In this document: positions 1 through 8,812 of the stretch, piece after piece
Layout of the letters: every line of letters begins with the position of its first letter
Numbering within the stretch: the stretch's first letter is position 1
Assembly: GCA_022711465.1 (NCBI GenBank)
Contig: JAKLEZ010000018.1
Location: 62,001 to 126,000, forward strand
From: Planctomycetota bacterium
GTDB lineage: Bacteria; Planctomycetota; Phycisphaerae; UBA1845; PWPN01
Direction of reading: 5' to 3'
Length of the DNA stretch: 64,000 nt
Program-made: the position numbers and the translations under genes
The notes under the pieces: model-generated
Told to the model about the DNA's origin: nothing
The model's database searches: none
What the model saw: only the letters and a program-made list of their open reading frames with translations

Positions 1-20
1 GCAGGGACTCGACACGAGCG

Positions 21-1748
21 TCACACCGGGCACCTGATGTCCACGACTTGCATCTCGACATTCGTGCAGCCTCTGAACGTGTTCAGCCTGGGCGTGAAAG
101 CCACCTGGCATCGCCGATGCTGGAGCAGAGCTGGCAGATGGTCCTTCTGGCTGAAGGCGACCGCCCGGCATCGCTGGTGACCATCGCTCAGATGGAAGCT
201 GAGGTGCTCGCCCGACGCACCCATGACTCGTGGTTCCCCGTCGACTTGCAGCGCACCGGACGCGAATTTCGGCCTTGGGTTCCCTTGTCCAAAAGGAGCA
301 AGCTGCTCGATCTGCTGGACGGTCTGCTCGGACAGCTCCGACAGCCGCGTTTCGGCGTCCAGCCGGAGCGTGGGCTCGAGGTCCTGAGCAGTCAGCCGCT
401 GATTGGCTCGGGCGACAAAGGCCGCGGTGAAGGATTCGATTCGATCGGCGGCGATCCGCAATCCGGCGGCCATCGCGTGCCCCCCGAAAGCGATCAGGTG
501 CTCACGGCACTCGGCTAGGGCATGGTTCAGCTCAAAGTGCGGAATGCTCCGGCCGGAGCCCTGGCCCTGGCCGCTGTCCAGGGCGATGATGATCGTCGGT
601 CGGCGGTAGCGCTCCACGACCCGTGAGGCCACGATCCCGATCACCCCAGCGTGCCAATTCTCCGAAGCCAGGACGATTCCACGCCGGGCATCGGACGCCA
701 GGTGGCGGGCTTCGATCATCGCGCACGCCTCGTCAAAGATCCGCCGCTCGAGGCTCTTACGTTCCTGGTTGTGCCGCTCCAGAAGCAGGGCGATCTCCCG
801 AGCTCGCTCCGGCGTCGCGCTGGTTAGCAGTTCGGCGGCCAGTTCCCCGTCGGCCATGCGCCCGGCGGAGTTGAGCCGCGGCGCCAGCCAGAAGCCCACA
901 TGCTCACTGTCAAGCTTCTGGTCGGTGAGCCGGGCGGCTTCGATCAATGCCATGATCCCGGTCAGCTTGGATTTGGCCAGCCCGGTCAGCCCGTGGCGGG
1001 CCAGCACGCGATTCTCACCGGTCAACGGAACGACGTCAGCGATGGTGCCCAGGGCCACCAGGCCAGTGGCGTCCACGAGGAAATCACGGAATCGGGAGTG
1101 GACCTTCTCAGCACCACACAGGCTCTTGGCAGCCGCCCAAGCGAGCTTGAAGGCCACCCCGGCACCACACAAGTCCGGATTGGGATATCCTTCGCCGGCC
1201 CGCGGATGCACGACCACCTCCGCTTCAGGGAGCGTTCCCTCGAAGGCGTGGTGATCGGTGATGACCACGGCCAGCCCCAACGCGCGGGCCAGCCGGATCT
1301 GCTCGACGGCCGTGATTCCACAGTCGACGGTGATCAGGAGATCGGCCCCGTCCTGGCGGATCTGCCGAATGGCGTCGCTGTTAACCCCGTAGCCTTCCTC
1401 GATGCGGTGGGGAATGTAGTAGGAGACTCTCGCTCCCGCCAAGGTAAGCAGATGCCAGAGGATCGCCGTGCCGGTCAGCCCGTCGGCATCGTAGTCACCG
1501 TAGATCACGATCGACTCGCGATCACGCACCGCGCGGGCGATGCGCTCGGCGGCCTGAGTGACGCCAGGCAGCGATTCAGGGGCGTGGAGATGGCTGAGTT
1601 TCGGGTCGAGAAACGCCCTGACCCGGTCCGGTTCCATGATGCCTCGGTTGAACAGAACCTGGGCTACCAAGGGCGATACGCCGAGTCGCTGGGCGGCATT
1701 CCGGCACTCCGGCCAGGCGGGCGCGATGCTCCATGACTTGTTTTCCAT
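21..1748 (-). CDS. recJ: Single-stranded-DNA-specific exonuclease RecJ
   Basis: 5'-to-3' single-strand DNA exonuclease of recombinational repair, mismatch repair and fork processing; cytosolic. The 575-residue product matches the usual RecJ length (about 577). DHH phosphoesterase motifs are visible: GDYDADG at residues 84-90 and the DHH triad at 165-167, with the DHHA1 glycine motif GGHAMAAG near the C-terminal half and an OB-like end. The frame stays open to 1934, but the ATG at 1748 is preferred because it has a GGAGGG ribosome site about 10 bases upstream and gives a family-length protein. It is transcribed divergently from the kinase-like gene and has its own promoter at 1796-1824. Confidence 0.97.
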   Translation of the reverse strand: MENKSWSIAPAWPECRNAAQRLGVSPLVAQVLFNRGIMEPDRVRAFLDPKLSHLHAPESLPGVTQAAERIARAVRDRESIVIYGDYDADGLTGTAILWHLLTLAGARVSYYIPHRIEEGYGVNSDAIRQIRQDGADLLITVDCGITAVEQIRLARALGLAVVITDHHAFEGTLPEAEVVVHPRAGEGYPNPDLCGAGVAFKLAWAAAKSLCGAEKVHSRFRDFLVDATGLVALGTIADVVPLTGENRVLARHGLTGLAKSKLTGIMALIEAARLTDQKLDSEHVGFWLAPRLNSAGRMADGELAAELLTSATPERAREIALLLERHNQERKSLERRIFDEACAMIEARHLASDARRGIVLASENWHAGVIGIVASRVVERYRRPTIIIALDSGQGQGSGRSIPHFELNHALAECREHLIAFGGHAMAAGLRIAADRIESFTAAFVARANQRLTAQDLEPTLRLDAETRLSELSEQTVQQIEQLAPFGQGNPRPKFASGALQVDGEPRVMGASGEHLSFHLSDGHQRCRAVAFSQKDHLPALLQHRRCQVAFTPRLNTFRGCTNVEMQVVDIRCPV

Positions 1749-1795
1749 CTTGGCGGTGCCCTCCATGGCGCGTGCCTGTACGACCATCCCCGGGC

Positions 1796-1824
1796 AGTAT
1801 AGTGACCGGCGTCCGAGCCAACAA
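1796..1824 (-). promoter_or_regulatory. Sigma70-type promoter of recJ
   Basis: Reading the minus strand, TTGTTG (1819-1824) is followed by a 17-base spacer and TATACT (1796-1801). The predicted transcription start is near 1789, about 40 bases before the recJ ATG. The position in the divergent gap supports it; no mapping data are available. Confidence 0.55.
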
Positions 1825-1875
1825 CGCTCGGCCGGTTGGATTCTCCCCCGCCTCGGGGCTATCCTGTCAATCACG

Positions 1876-2721
1876 ATGGCATCGGGCAAGGAGAGCAAGC
1901 ATGCTTGGCTGCGGGCACTGGGCGGCAATGACATGCCCGCACGAATAGCCCTGGCGGACGGCGAATACGAGCACCGGCGGACCTACAAGCATGACTTCTT
2001 TGCGGCGACCGGCCTGTATCGCGGGCCGGCCGGTCTGGCCGTCCTCAAGCTCGGTCGCACCGCGAAGTTGTTCGGGCTGCCGATGGCCTGGCTCGGCAGG
2101 ATGCTCGCGGACCACGAACTGGCCGTCTATGCCGCCGCAAACGGAGTGGAAGGTGTTCCTCGCTGCCTGGGCAGGTGGGGCCGCACCGGGCTGATCCACG
2201 TCTTCGTCGAAGGCCATCCCCTTCAGCGGTATGAACGGGTGGACGACGCGTTCTTCGGTCGGCTCGAGCAGCTGCTCGACGAACTCCATCGCCGGGACAT
2301 TGCCTACGTGGACCTCGAGAAGCGCGAAAACATCCTCGTGGACCACAGCGGCCGTCCGTCGCTGATCGACTTCCAAATCTCCTGGCAATGGCCCGCGACC
2401 GGTCGCCGCCAAGGTGTGCAGCGGATCGTCCCCGGCTTCCTGGGCCGGTTTGTCCTCCGGCGACTCCAGGCCGCGGATCGTTACCACCTTCGCAAGCACC
2501 AGCGGCGTCATCGCCCGGATACACTCACCGCGGAGCAGCTCGCCGCCAGTCACCAGACCGGCATCCTTATCGTCCTGCATCGATGGCTCTCCTGGCCGTT
2601 CACCGCCACGAGACGTATGATCCTCAAGCGGGTGACCGGCCGCTCCCGTTCCGCCAAGCAGGACGGACCCAGCTTTCTGGAGGAAGTCGAGAATGGAGCA
2701 TCGCGTATGGAGAGAGAATAA
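1876..2721 (+). CDS. Kinase-like protein (RIO/lipopolysaccharide-kinase fold)
   Basis: 281-residue protein with an atypical protein-kinase fold, probably phosphorylating a sugar or lipid. Visible features are a candidate ATP-binding lysine (LAVLKLGR, about residue 58), a catalytic loop YVDLEKRENIL (144-154) with the Asp and Asn of the kinase Dx4N pattern, and LIDFQ (163-167) in place of DFG. The C-terminal third is Arg/Lys-rich with a hydrophobic stretch near 240-250, so membrane association is possible. The ATG at 1876 is chosen because the longer frame would run back through recJ; an alternative ATG lies at 1933. The neighbouring glycosyltransferase fits an envelope-glycan role, which is inference. 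The substrate is unknown. Confidence 0.65.
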   Translation: MASGKESKHAWLRALGGNDMPARIALADGEYEHRRTYKHDFFAATGLYRGPAGLAVLKLGRTAKLFGLPMAWLGRMLADHELAVYAAANGVEGVPRCLGRWGRTGLIHVFVEGHPLQRYERVDDAFFGRLEQLLDELHRRDIAYVDLEKRENILVDHSGRPSLIDFQISWQWPATGRRQGVQRIVPGFLGRFVLRRLQAADRYHLRKHQRRHRPDTLTAEQLAASHQTGILIVLHRWLSWPFTATRRMILKRVTGRSRSAKQDGPSFLEEVENGASRMERE

Positions 2722-2874
2722 CCGCCCGGGGTTGCCCAGGGACCCTTGGTTCATGCAGGACTCGCTGCTTGGTTCGGTTCTCAGGTTTATGCGATCCCGC
2801 TCCAGCCGCGGTTCGACGCCTCCTGCGTCCTCTTGCTCGCGTGCCAACTGCTCGGTGTTGCCCGGCTGTGTTGC

Positions 2875-3360
2875 ATGTCTCTCAACCATTCCCAGCTTGA
2901 GCTGATTGAACAGTTCCGCGGTCGCGTCGAGGCGGCCATGGCGGACGAAGCCGGTTTCGGTGCCCCCTCGCGGGAGGATCGGCAAGATCACTCGACGCTG
3001 GCCACACGCTGGGTCGCGGACACGCGGGTCTGGTACGAGTGCACGGTGCGGCCCTTTCTCCCGCAGGTCCGAGCCGGCATCATGACCGACGATCGGTGGC
3101 GCAGCGAGGGCTTCGAGCAGATGATCGAGGATTCCGGGGATACCATGCCGGAGTTCGTGGGAATGGGCTTCGAGAGCGCGGGCTTGTCGTGGCCGGAGCC
3201 GGTTGTCGAGCACTACCGCGATCAGGGCAGGCGCTTCTACTTCGCGACGCCGCTGGCGCTCGATTCAATCATGCAGTTGGCCGACGAGGCGGTTTTCGAT
3301 AAGATCCGTCGCATGTTGAAAGGGTATCACCTGGCCTTCACCGGCCTGGCCGGGCGGTAG
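2875..3360 (+). CDS. Conserved-looking protein of unknown function
   Basis: 161-residue soluble, acidic protein that I do not recognise. It is predicted to be largely helical, with no signal peptide, membrane segment or cysteine motif, and is rich in Trp, Phe and Glu. The frame is open from 2746, but the upstream part looks non-coding, so the ATG at 2875 is preferred. It sits 29 bases before the glycosyltransferase gene and about 150 bases after the kinase-like gene, so all three may be co-transcribed. Confidence 0.6.
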   Translation: MSLNHSQLELIEQFRGRVEAAMADEAGFGAPSREDRQDHSTLATRWVADTRVWYECTVRPFLPQVRAGIMTDDRWRSEGFEQMIEDSGDTMPEFVGMGFESAGLSWPEPVVEHYRDQGRRFYFATPLALDSIMQLADEAVFDKIRRMLKGYHLAFTGLAGR

Positions 3361-3389
3361 AATGGCCGGATGAGCATGCGGGCAATCCC

Positions 3390-4511
3390 ATGAGCGATCA
3401 ACCGATAGGCCCGATCGAGACACTGCTGATCGTTGATGATGACGTCGTCCGCCGGATGGGCGGCTTGATCCGCCATCTGTGCGTCGGCATGATCGACGAG
3501 TCGGTACGCGTGACGGTCCTGGGGCACTCCTCCGATCCGACCCTGGCCGATCGCGTGGGACCGGCCCGGACGGTCATGTTGCCCCGGCGGCTCCTGCCCT
3601 GGCACCGCCCGTCCGCCGCGGCGGTCCTCGAGATCATCGGGGGACAGGTGCCGGACTTGGTCCACTGCCTGTCGGCGGACCTGGCCCGGTGGTTCGCGAA
3701 CTGGGCTGAGGACTGGGGCTGTCCGATCATCAGTACGCTCTGCGATCACGAGGACATCGACCAGTTCTGTTCCATGACCGCCGCAGATCGGCTGTCAGGT
3801 TTCGCGACTACCCCAAGCGTCCGCAACGCCCTGATCGAGCAGTCTCCCGAGCTCGAGAGCCGCATCTCCGTCGTGCCGTTGGGCCTGCCTGCGGAGCAGG
3901 AGCCGCGCTGCGGAGGGGCGTCCGATCGCATTGCGACCGCGGTGGTAACCGCCCCGCTGAGCCGCAACTCCGGGCTGGATGTGGTCTTCAAGGCGATGAA
4001 GATCGTGGTTCAGGACCATGCGGATCTGCACCTTTTCGTCCTGTCGACGGGCAAGGCCGAAGACTACTTCCGCCGACAGGTCGAAGACCCGGACCTTCGC
4101 GCGCGGGTGACTTTTGCAGGCGAGATGAGCGACTGGACGACGCTGAGGACGGCCATGGCCGCCGCGGACTTCTACATCATTCCGGGAACGTCCGGGCGGT
4201 TCACGGCCAGCAACCTGACCGCCTTGGCCTGTGGTCTGGCGATCCTGGCACCCGAGGGCAGCATGGAAGACTACCTCATCGACGCCAAGACGGCCGTGAT
4301 CTTCGAACCCCGGCGCCCCAAGGACCTGGCTCAAAAATGGTTGGCCTTGCTGCAGGACCGCGAGTCGGCCATGCGGCTCGCCCAGGGGGCTCTCGATCAC
4401 GCTCGTTCCTGCCACCAGGCCAGCCGCATGGTGGCCGAGACCGCCGCCCACTACCGCCGGCTGTGCGGCATCCACACCGCTCCTGTGGACTTAGCCGCCG
4501 GACCGTTCTGA
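3390..4511 (+). CDS. GT4-type glycosyltransferase
   Basis: 373-residue GT-B fold glycosyltransferase, expected to transfer a nucleotide-sugar-derived residue in surface polysaccharide or glycolipid synthesis. The N-terminal Rossmann half begins ETLLIVDDDVVRRMGGLIRH, and the C-terminal half has the family-1-like segment ending ...ALACGLAILAP-EGS-EDYLID (about residues 285-310), where the nucleotide sugar normally binds. The ATG at 3390 follows the preceding gene by 29 bases. Donor and acceptor cannot be read from sequence. Confidence 0.75.
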   Translation: MSDQPIGPIETLLIVDDDVVRRMGGLIRHLCVGMIDESVRVTVLGHSSDPTLADRVGPARTVMLPRRLLPWHRPSAAAVLEIIGGQVPDLVHCLSADLARWFANWAEDWGCPIISTLCDHEDIDQFCSMTAADRLSGFATTPSVRNALIEQSPELESRISVVPLGLPAEQEPRCGGASDRIATAVVTAPLSRNSGLDVVFKAMKIVVQDHADLHLFVLSTGKAEDYFRRQVEDPDLRARVTFAGEMSDWTTLRTAMAAADFYIIPGTSGRFTASNLTALACGLAILAPEGSMEDYLIDAKTAVIFEPRRPKDLAQKWLALLQDRESAMRLAQGALDHARSCHQASRMVAETAAHYRRLCGIHTAPVDLAAGPF

Positions 4512-4533
4512 TCGCTTCCCAAACGGATTTGAG

Positions 4534-4539
4534 TATAAT
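4534..4539 (+). promoter_or_regulatory. Candidate -10 box for the nfeD-floA operon
   Basis: A perfect TATAAT lies 50 bases before the chosen nfeD start in the gap after the glycosyltransferase gene. No convincing -35 is seen 16-18 bases upstream, so this is a partial promoter call. Confidence 0.4.
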
Positions 4540-4588
4540 AGTCGGCGTCTTTCGGCGTGGGCGACGCCGAAGGGCGGGAGTCGAATCG

Positions 4589-6340
4589 ATGCGAGTCCGG
4601 CGAGCCATCAGTACATCATCGACGACCTGGCGAATCCTGGGCGCATTTCTCTGCTCAACAGCGGTTCTTGGATTCCTGACCGGTGCGGACACGACGAAGC
4701 CGGCGGAGCGGCCGCCGAGCCGCACGTCGACAGCTGCAGCCTCGCAGTCGGCAAGCCCGGTGACGCCATCGGCGCCCCGGGAACGACCGACATCCTACGA
4801 GCGTGCCCTGATTATTCCGATCGAAGACACGATCACGGATATCACCTATGACAGCCTCAAGCGACGCTTGGTTCACGCCAAGAAGGCGGGCGTGCCGCTG
4901 ATCGTCCTCGAGATGGACACCCCCGGGGGGTCGCTCGGTGCCACGCTTGATATCTGCAAGGCCCTGAAGGAGCAGCGTGACGGCGGCGTCAGCGTCTATG
5001 CCTGGATCAACAAAGATGCCTACAGCGCCGGCACGATCATCGCCCTGGCCGCTGACGGCATCGTGATGGCCCGCAACGCGACGATCGGCGATTGCCAACC
5101 CATCATGATGACCGAGGAAGGCGCCTCGGCCATTCCCGAGGACATCGAAGCCAAGGCTACCAGCCCCTTGCTGGCCGAGTTGCGCGATTCCGCCCGCCGA
5201 AACGACTATCCGATGGATATGGTGATGGCGCTCATTCGCCCCGAGATGCAGATCTTCTGGGTGGAGAACACTGATACCCGCGAGCGGCGATTCGTCGACA
5301 CCTCCGGGCGCAACGAGTTGTTCGGCCTCCCGGACGTGGAGGAAACCGCGGAAGCCAGTGGCGACAAGGAAGGCAAGAAGGCGGTGAAACGCAAGAAAGT
5401 GACCGAGCCCATCCCGGATTCGAAAAGTACAACCGCGTGGAGGTATGTCCGGGAAGCGCCCGGTCTGGAGAAGGTGCAGCAGCCGATCGTCAGCGATCGT
5501 GAACTGCTGACCATGCGGACGGACGAAGCCCGGGCTTACGGATTCTCGATGGCCACACTGAACAGTCAGAGTGACCTGAGCCGGTATTTCAACGTCACCG
5601 GGCGGATGGAAAAGCTGGAGTACACCTGGATCGAGAAGGCCGTAGAGTGGCTGGCGTCGCCGATTGTCCGCGGCGTTCTGTTCCTGCTGATGATCCTGGG
5701 GGCTTACACCGAGTTCCAGCATCCGGGTCTCGGCCTGCCGGGAGTTGTCGCTCTCATCGCCCTGGTTCTCTTCCTGGGCGCGCCCTACATGGCGGGCATC
5801 ACCGTGACTTGGGAGATCGTCGCCGTGGTACTGGGCATTATCCTGGTGGGCGTGGAGATCTTCCTTCTCCCGGGCTTCGGGGTCGCCGGTATCGCCGGGA
5901 TCCTGCTCATCCTGCTCGGCGCCGTCTCGTCGTTCATGCCGCCTGAGCCCGGCCTGCCGACCTGGCGCCCTTCGTGGCCAAGCCTGCCCGGTTCGCTCAC
6001 TTACCTGCGGAACGGCTTGCTGACGCTGATCGGAAGCGTGTTCGGAGCGGTGGTCGGTATGGTCCTCGTGGCCCACTACCTGCCAAGGACGCCTGTCGCC
6101 CGCCGAATGGTCAGCTCCAACCCCACGCATGAGCAAGTGACGATCGAAGGTCCGTATGTCGGCGTGGCCCGACTCGGCGATCAGGGCACGGTCGAGGGTA
6201 TCCTCCGACCGGCCGGCAAGGCCAGATTCGGTGACGTGCTGGTGGACGTGGTCAGCGAGGGCGAGTTCATCAGCAGTGGTTCACGCGTGGTCGTGATCGA
6301 ACGAGCCGGCAACCGAATCGTTGTCCGGCAAGTGCCGTGA
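4589..6340 (+). CDS. NfeD-family membrane serine protease (long form, ClpP-like)
   Basis: 583-residue long-form NfeD protein. After an N-terminal membrane segment (about 15-32) and a Pro/Ser-rich linker comes a ClpP/SppA-class protease domain. MDTPGGSLGATL (109-120) and SAGTII (146-151) carry the candidate catalytic Ser146, and a lysine near 189 sits at the spacing expected for a Ser-Lys dyad. A cluster of four to five membrane helices (about 365-470) follows, then a C-terminal NfeD OB-fold. The ATG at 4589 is chosen because upstream reading runs into the glycosyltransferase gene. The nfeD-nfeD-floA order resembles Bacillus yqeZ-yqfA-yqfB, which points to membrane-microdomain protein quality control. 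Confidence 0.88.
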   Translation: MRVRRAISTSSTTWRILGAFLCSTAVLGFLTGADTTKPAERPPSRTSTAAASQSASPVTPSAPRERPTSYERALIIPIEDTITDITYDSLKRRLVHAKKAGVPLIVLEMDTPGGSLGATLDICKALKEQRDGGVSVYAWINKDAYSAGTIIALAADGIVMARNATIGDCQPIMMTEEGASAIPEDIEAKATSPLLAELRDSARRNDYPMDMVMALIRPEMQIFWVENTDTRERRFVDTSGRNELFGLPDVEETAEASGDKEGKKAVKRKKVTEPIPDSKSTTAWRYVREAPGLEKVQQPIVSDRELLTMRTDEARAYGFSMATLNSQSDLSRYFNVTGRMEKLEYTWIEKAVEWLASPIVRGVLFLLMILGAYTEFQHPGLGLPGVVALIALVLFLGAPYMAGITVTWEIVAVVLGIILVGVEIFLLPGFGVAGIAGILLILLGAVSSFMPPEPGLPTWRPSWPSLPGSLTYLRNGLLTLIGSVFGAVVGMVLVAHYLPRTPVARRMVSSNPTHEQVTIEGPYVGVARLGDQGTVEGILRPAGKARFGDVLVDVVSEGEFISSGSRVVVIERAGNRIVVRQVP

Positions 6341-6389
6341 ACGGTACCAGCGCGACCGGTACCGTCGCAAGCACAAGGGAGCGGTGATC

Positions 6390-6890
6390 ATGTCGCAGTG
6401 GTTGGGCATCATCATTCTCTTCACCCTGGGCGCGGGCCTGATCGTGGCGGACCTGTTCTTGCCGTCGCATCTCATGCTGACGGTCTGCGCCTTGGGCTTG
6501 TTTGCCTACGCACTCTTCCTGACTTTCCAGATCAGCGTGGTGGCCGGCCTGGTCGGCCTGGTTCTGCTGGTCGTCATCATGGTGGGGGTGATGGCGCTTT
6601 TCCTTCGTGTCTGGCCCCGAACCTGGGTGGGCCAGCAGGTCGCCCCCCCTAACCCGGTTCTCGGCGAGAAGGATCGGTTGCCGCTCGAGGACCTCGAGCC
6701 GTTGATCGGCCGTCGGGGCGAGTCGCTGACCTCCCTCCGCCCGGTGGGGGCGTGCCTGTTTGACGGCCGCCGCATAGAATGTGTGGCTGAACGCGGCGTG
6801 ATCGCGCCGAACGTTCCCGTGGAGGCAATCCGTCTTGTGGATCGCACGTTGTGTGTTCGCCCGGTGTCTTTATCGCCCGGGATCCGTTGA
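6390..6890 (+). CDS. Short NfeD-like membrane protein
   Basis: 166-residue protein with three to four hydrophobic helices in the first 85 residues, then a soluble OB-like domain (GRRGESLTSLRPVGACLFDG, roughly 105-125) typical of the NfeD C-terminus. It lacks the protease domain. The ATG at 6390 has AAGGGAG about nine bases upstream; the frame extends to 6321 inside the previous gene without a better start. Lying between long nfeD and floA, it is probably a structural partner of the flotillin scaffold. Confidence 0.82.
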   Translation: MSQWLGIIILFTLGAGLIVADLFLPSHLMLTVCALGLFAYALFLTFQISVVAGLVGLVLLVVIMVGVMALFLRVWPRTWVGQQVAPPNPVLGEKDRLPLEDLEPLIGRRGESLTSLRPVGACLFDGRRIECVAERGVIAPNVPVEAIRLVDRTLCVRPVSLSPGIR

Positions 6891-6905
6891 GAGAAAGGAG
6901 TGCCG

Positions 6906-7949
6906 ATGCCGGTCAATCTGTTGATGCTCGCCGAGGGTGAGGGGTTCCAGTGGCAATACATAGGCTGGGCGATCCTGGTCGTTGCCATCGTGGTGCTGCT
7001 GGCGTTCGTCCTGCTCGCGTTTCGTTTTATCGGTTTGTGGGTGCAGGCCTACACGAGCAACGCCGAGGTTTCCATCTTCGAGCTGATCGGGATGTACTTC
7101 CGCAAGGTGGACGCCCGGGTCATCGTGCTCAGCAAGATCCGGGCGGTGAAGGCCGGCTTGGGGCTCACCACCAATGATCTGGAAACCCACTATCTGGCCG
7201 GCGGGCGCGTGCCCAATGTCATTACCGCTCTGATCGCCGCCGACCGGGCTAGGATCAACCTCGGCTACAAGACTTCCTGTGCCATCGACCTGGCCGGCCG
7301 CGACGTGCTCGAGGCTGTGCACACCTCGGTGAACCCCAAGGTCATCGACTGCCCCGACGCTGCCCGTGGCAAGGGCAGTATCGACGCGGTGGCGAAAGAC
7401 GGCATCCAGCTGAAGGCCAAGGCCCGGGTGACCGTGCGCACCAACATTGAACGGCTGATCGGCGGTGCGACCGAGGAAACCATCATCGCCCGCGTCGGCG
7501 AGGGCATCGTCACCGCGATCGGCTCGGCCGACAACTACAAGGCGGTGCTCGAGAATCCCGACACCATCTCCAAGCGGGTGCTGGAAAAGGGCTTGGACGC
7601 CGGCACGGCTTTCGAGATCCTGTCCATCGACATCGCCGACGTGGACGTGGGCGAGAACGTCGGGGCTAAACTCCAGGCCGACCAGGCCGAGGCGGACAAG
7701 CGGCGGTTCCAGGCCGAGGCCGAGAAGCGGGCCGCCCTGGCCCGGGCCCGCGAAGCCGAGATGGTCGCCCTGGTCCAGGAAAACCGGGCCAAGGTGGTCG
7801 AGGCCGAGGCCCAGGTACCCCAGGCCATGGCCGAGGCTTTCCGCAAGGGCTACCTCGGCGTGATGGACTACTACCGGCTCAAGAACGTCCAGGCAGACAC
7901 GACCATGCGCGAGTCGATCGGCAAAGGCGAGGGTGACGTGAAGCTGTAG
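6906..7949 (+). CDS. floA: Flotillin-like protein FloA
   Basis: 347-residue membrane-microdomain scaffold of the YqfA/FloA family. One N-terminal membrane segment (about 18-42) is followed by an SPFH/PHB-like domain (about 60-230, e.g. GGRVPNVITALIAADRA) and an Ala/Glu/Arg-rich coiled coil (about 255-305, QADQAEADKRRFQAEAEK) used for oligomerisation. The ATG at 6906 lies five bases after AAGGAG; a GTG at 6900 is also in frame but would overlap that ribosome site. Clustering with nfeD genes matches the conserved flotillin-NfeD pairing. Confidence 0.93.
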   Translation: MPVNLLMLAEGEGFQWQYIGWAILVVAIVVLLAFVLLAFRFIGLWVQAYTSNAEVSIFELIGMYFRKVDARVIVLSKIRAVKAGLGLTTNDLETHYLAGGRVPNVITALIAADRARINLGYKTSCAIDLAGRDVLEAVHTSVNPKVIDCPDAARGKGSIDAVAKDGIQLKAKARVTVRTNIERLIGGATEETIIARVGEGIVTAIGSADNYKAVLENPDTISKRVLEKGLDAGTAFEILSIDIADVDVGENVGAKLQADQAEADKRRFQAEAEKRAALARAREAEMVALVQENRAKVVEAEAQVPQAMAEAFRKGYLGVMDYYRLKNVQADTTMRESIGKGEGDVKL

Positions 7950-7964
7950 CCGGCCGGCGCCGGC
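7949..7964 (+). other. GC-rich hairpin after floA
   Basis: GCCGGC-CGGC-GCCGGC forms a perfect six-base-pair stem starting at the end of the floA stop codon. There is no T-run, so it is more likely an mRNA-processing or pausing hairpin than an intrinsic terminator. Confidence 0.4.
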
Positions 7965-8003
7965 CTCCCCGGGGGACGCGGACCAGGTTCTGCAGAAAGC
8001 GAT

Positions 8004-8666
8004 GTGCTGATCAGCGGAGCATTGAGTGTGTCGACACTACCCCTCCTAGCCCAGGACGGCAGCAGCTATGGCGAGTTGGTCTATGTCATCGCCATCCTGA
8101 TTCTGTCTGGCCTCGGCGCGCTGCTCGAGAAGCTCAAGCAGCGGCGCGAGCAGCAGACCACGTCACGCAAGAAAACCGGGGAATCGCCCCCGAAAGCCCC
8201 CGGGCTGCCCGAACGAGCTCCGAGTCCAACTGGCCGGACTGAACGGCCACCACCGTCTCGAATGCCTGCCGAGCCGTCGGCCCCGCCCACTGCACGGCGG
8301 GAACCCGCGCCCGTGCTGCCTCACCGGCCCGCTCAGAGCCCGCCGCCAGCTCCACGACCCATCCCGGTGAGTCGCGAAGCTCCACCCACATCCCGGCGAC
8401 CGGTCAAGCCGCCTCCACGGCCACAGCAAGGCCCGCTTCGCCGCCCGGAGCCCGAGCCGAGGAAGCCCAAGATCGTCTCCCAGCCGGAGTCGGTCCCCGC
8501 CGTCCAGGTGCGTGCGGAGATACAATCGCCCGCTCAGATGACCATCGCGCAACCGTTACCGCTCGCCAAGCCAGCTCCGAGAGCTAGGCGACCTCTGACG
8601 CCGCGCGAGCTGCGCCGGGCCATCGTACTGAACGAGATCCTCCAGCCGCCCGTCGGGCTGAGGTAG
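8004..8666 (+). CDS. Proline-rich membrane-anchored protein of unknown function
   Basis: 220-residue protein with one N-terminal hydrophobic segment (about 22-42, ending LLEKLKQRREQ), a long Pro/Arg/Ala-rich disordered region (about 55-185) and a conserved-looking helical tail LRRAIVLNEILQPPVGLR at the extreme C-terminus. I recall a similar tail on other planctomycete proline-rich membrane proteins but cannot verify this. The GTG at 8004 is used; a GTG at 8028 is possible. It follows floA by 54 bases and may belong to the microdomain operon. Function unknown. Confidence 0.6.
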   Translation: MLISGALSVSTLPLLAQDGSSYGELVYVIAILILSGLGALLEKLKQRREQQTTSRKKTGESPPKAPGLPERAPSPTGRTERPPPSRMPAEPSAPPTARREPAPVLPHRPAQSPPPAPRPIPVSREAPPTSRRPVKPPPRPQQGPLRRPEPEPRKPKIVSQPESVPAVQVRAEIQSPAQMTIAQPLPLAKPAPRARRPLTPRELRRAIVLNEILQPPVGLR

Positions 8667-8812
8667 GTGCAGCGGCCCAAACGGCCCGGACCGAGACCGT
8701 CTACGCGCCGCCACCCCGAGAGGCCGAAGCGGTGAGAGCAAGAGGACCGAAGAGGGGCGCTTCTCGGGGGATGCCTGCCGGGTGCGATACGGATGCCCAT
8801 CGCCATCGCGAT

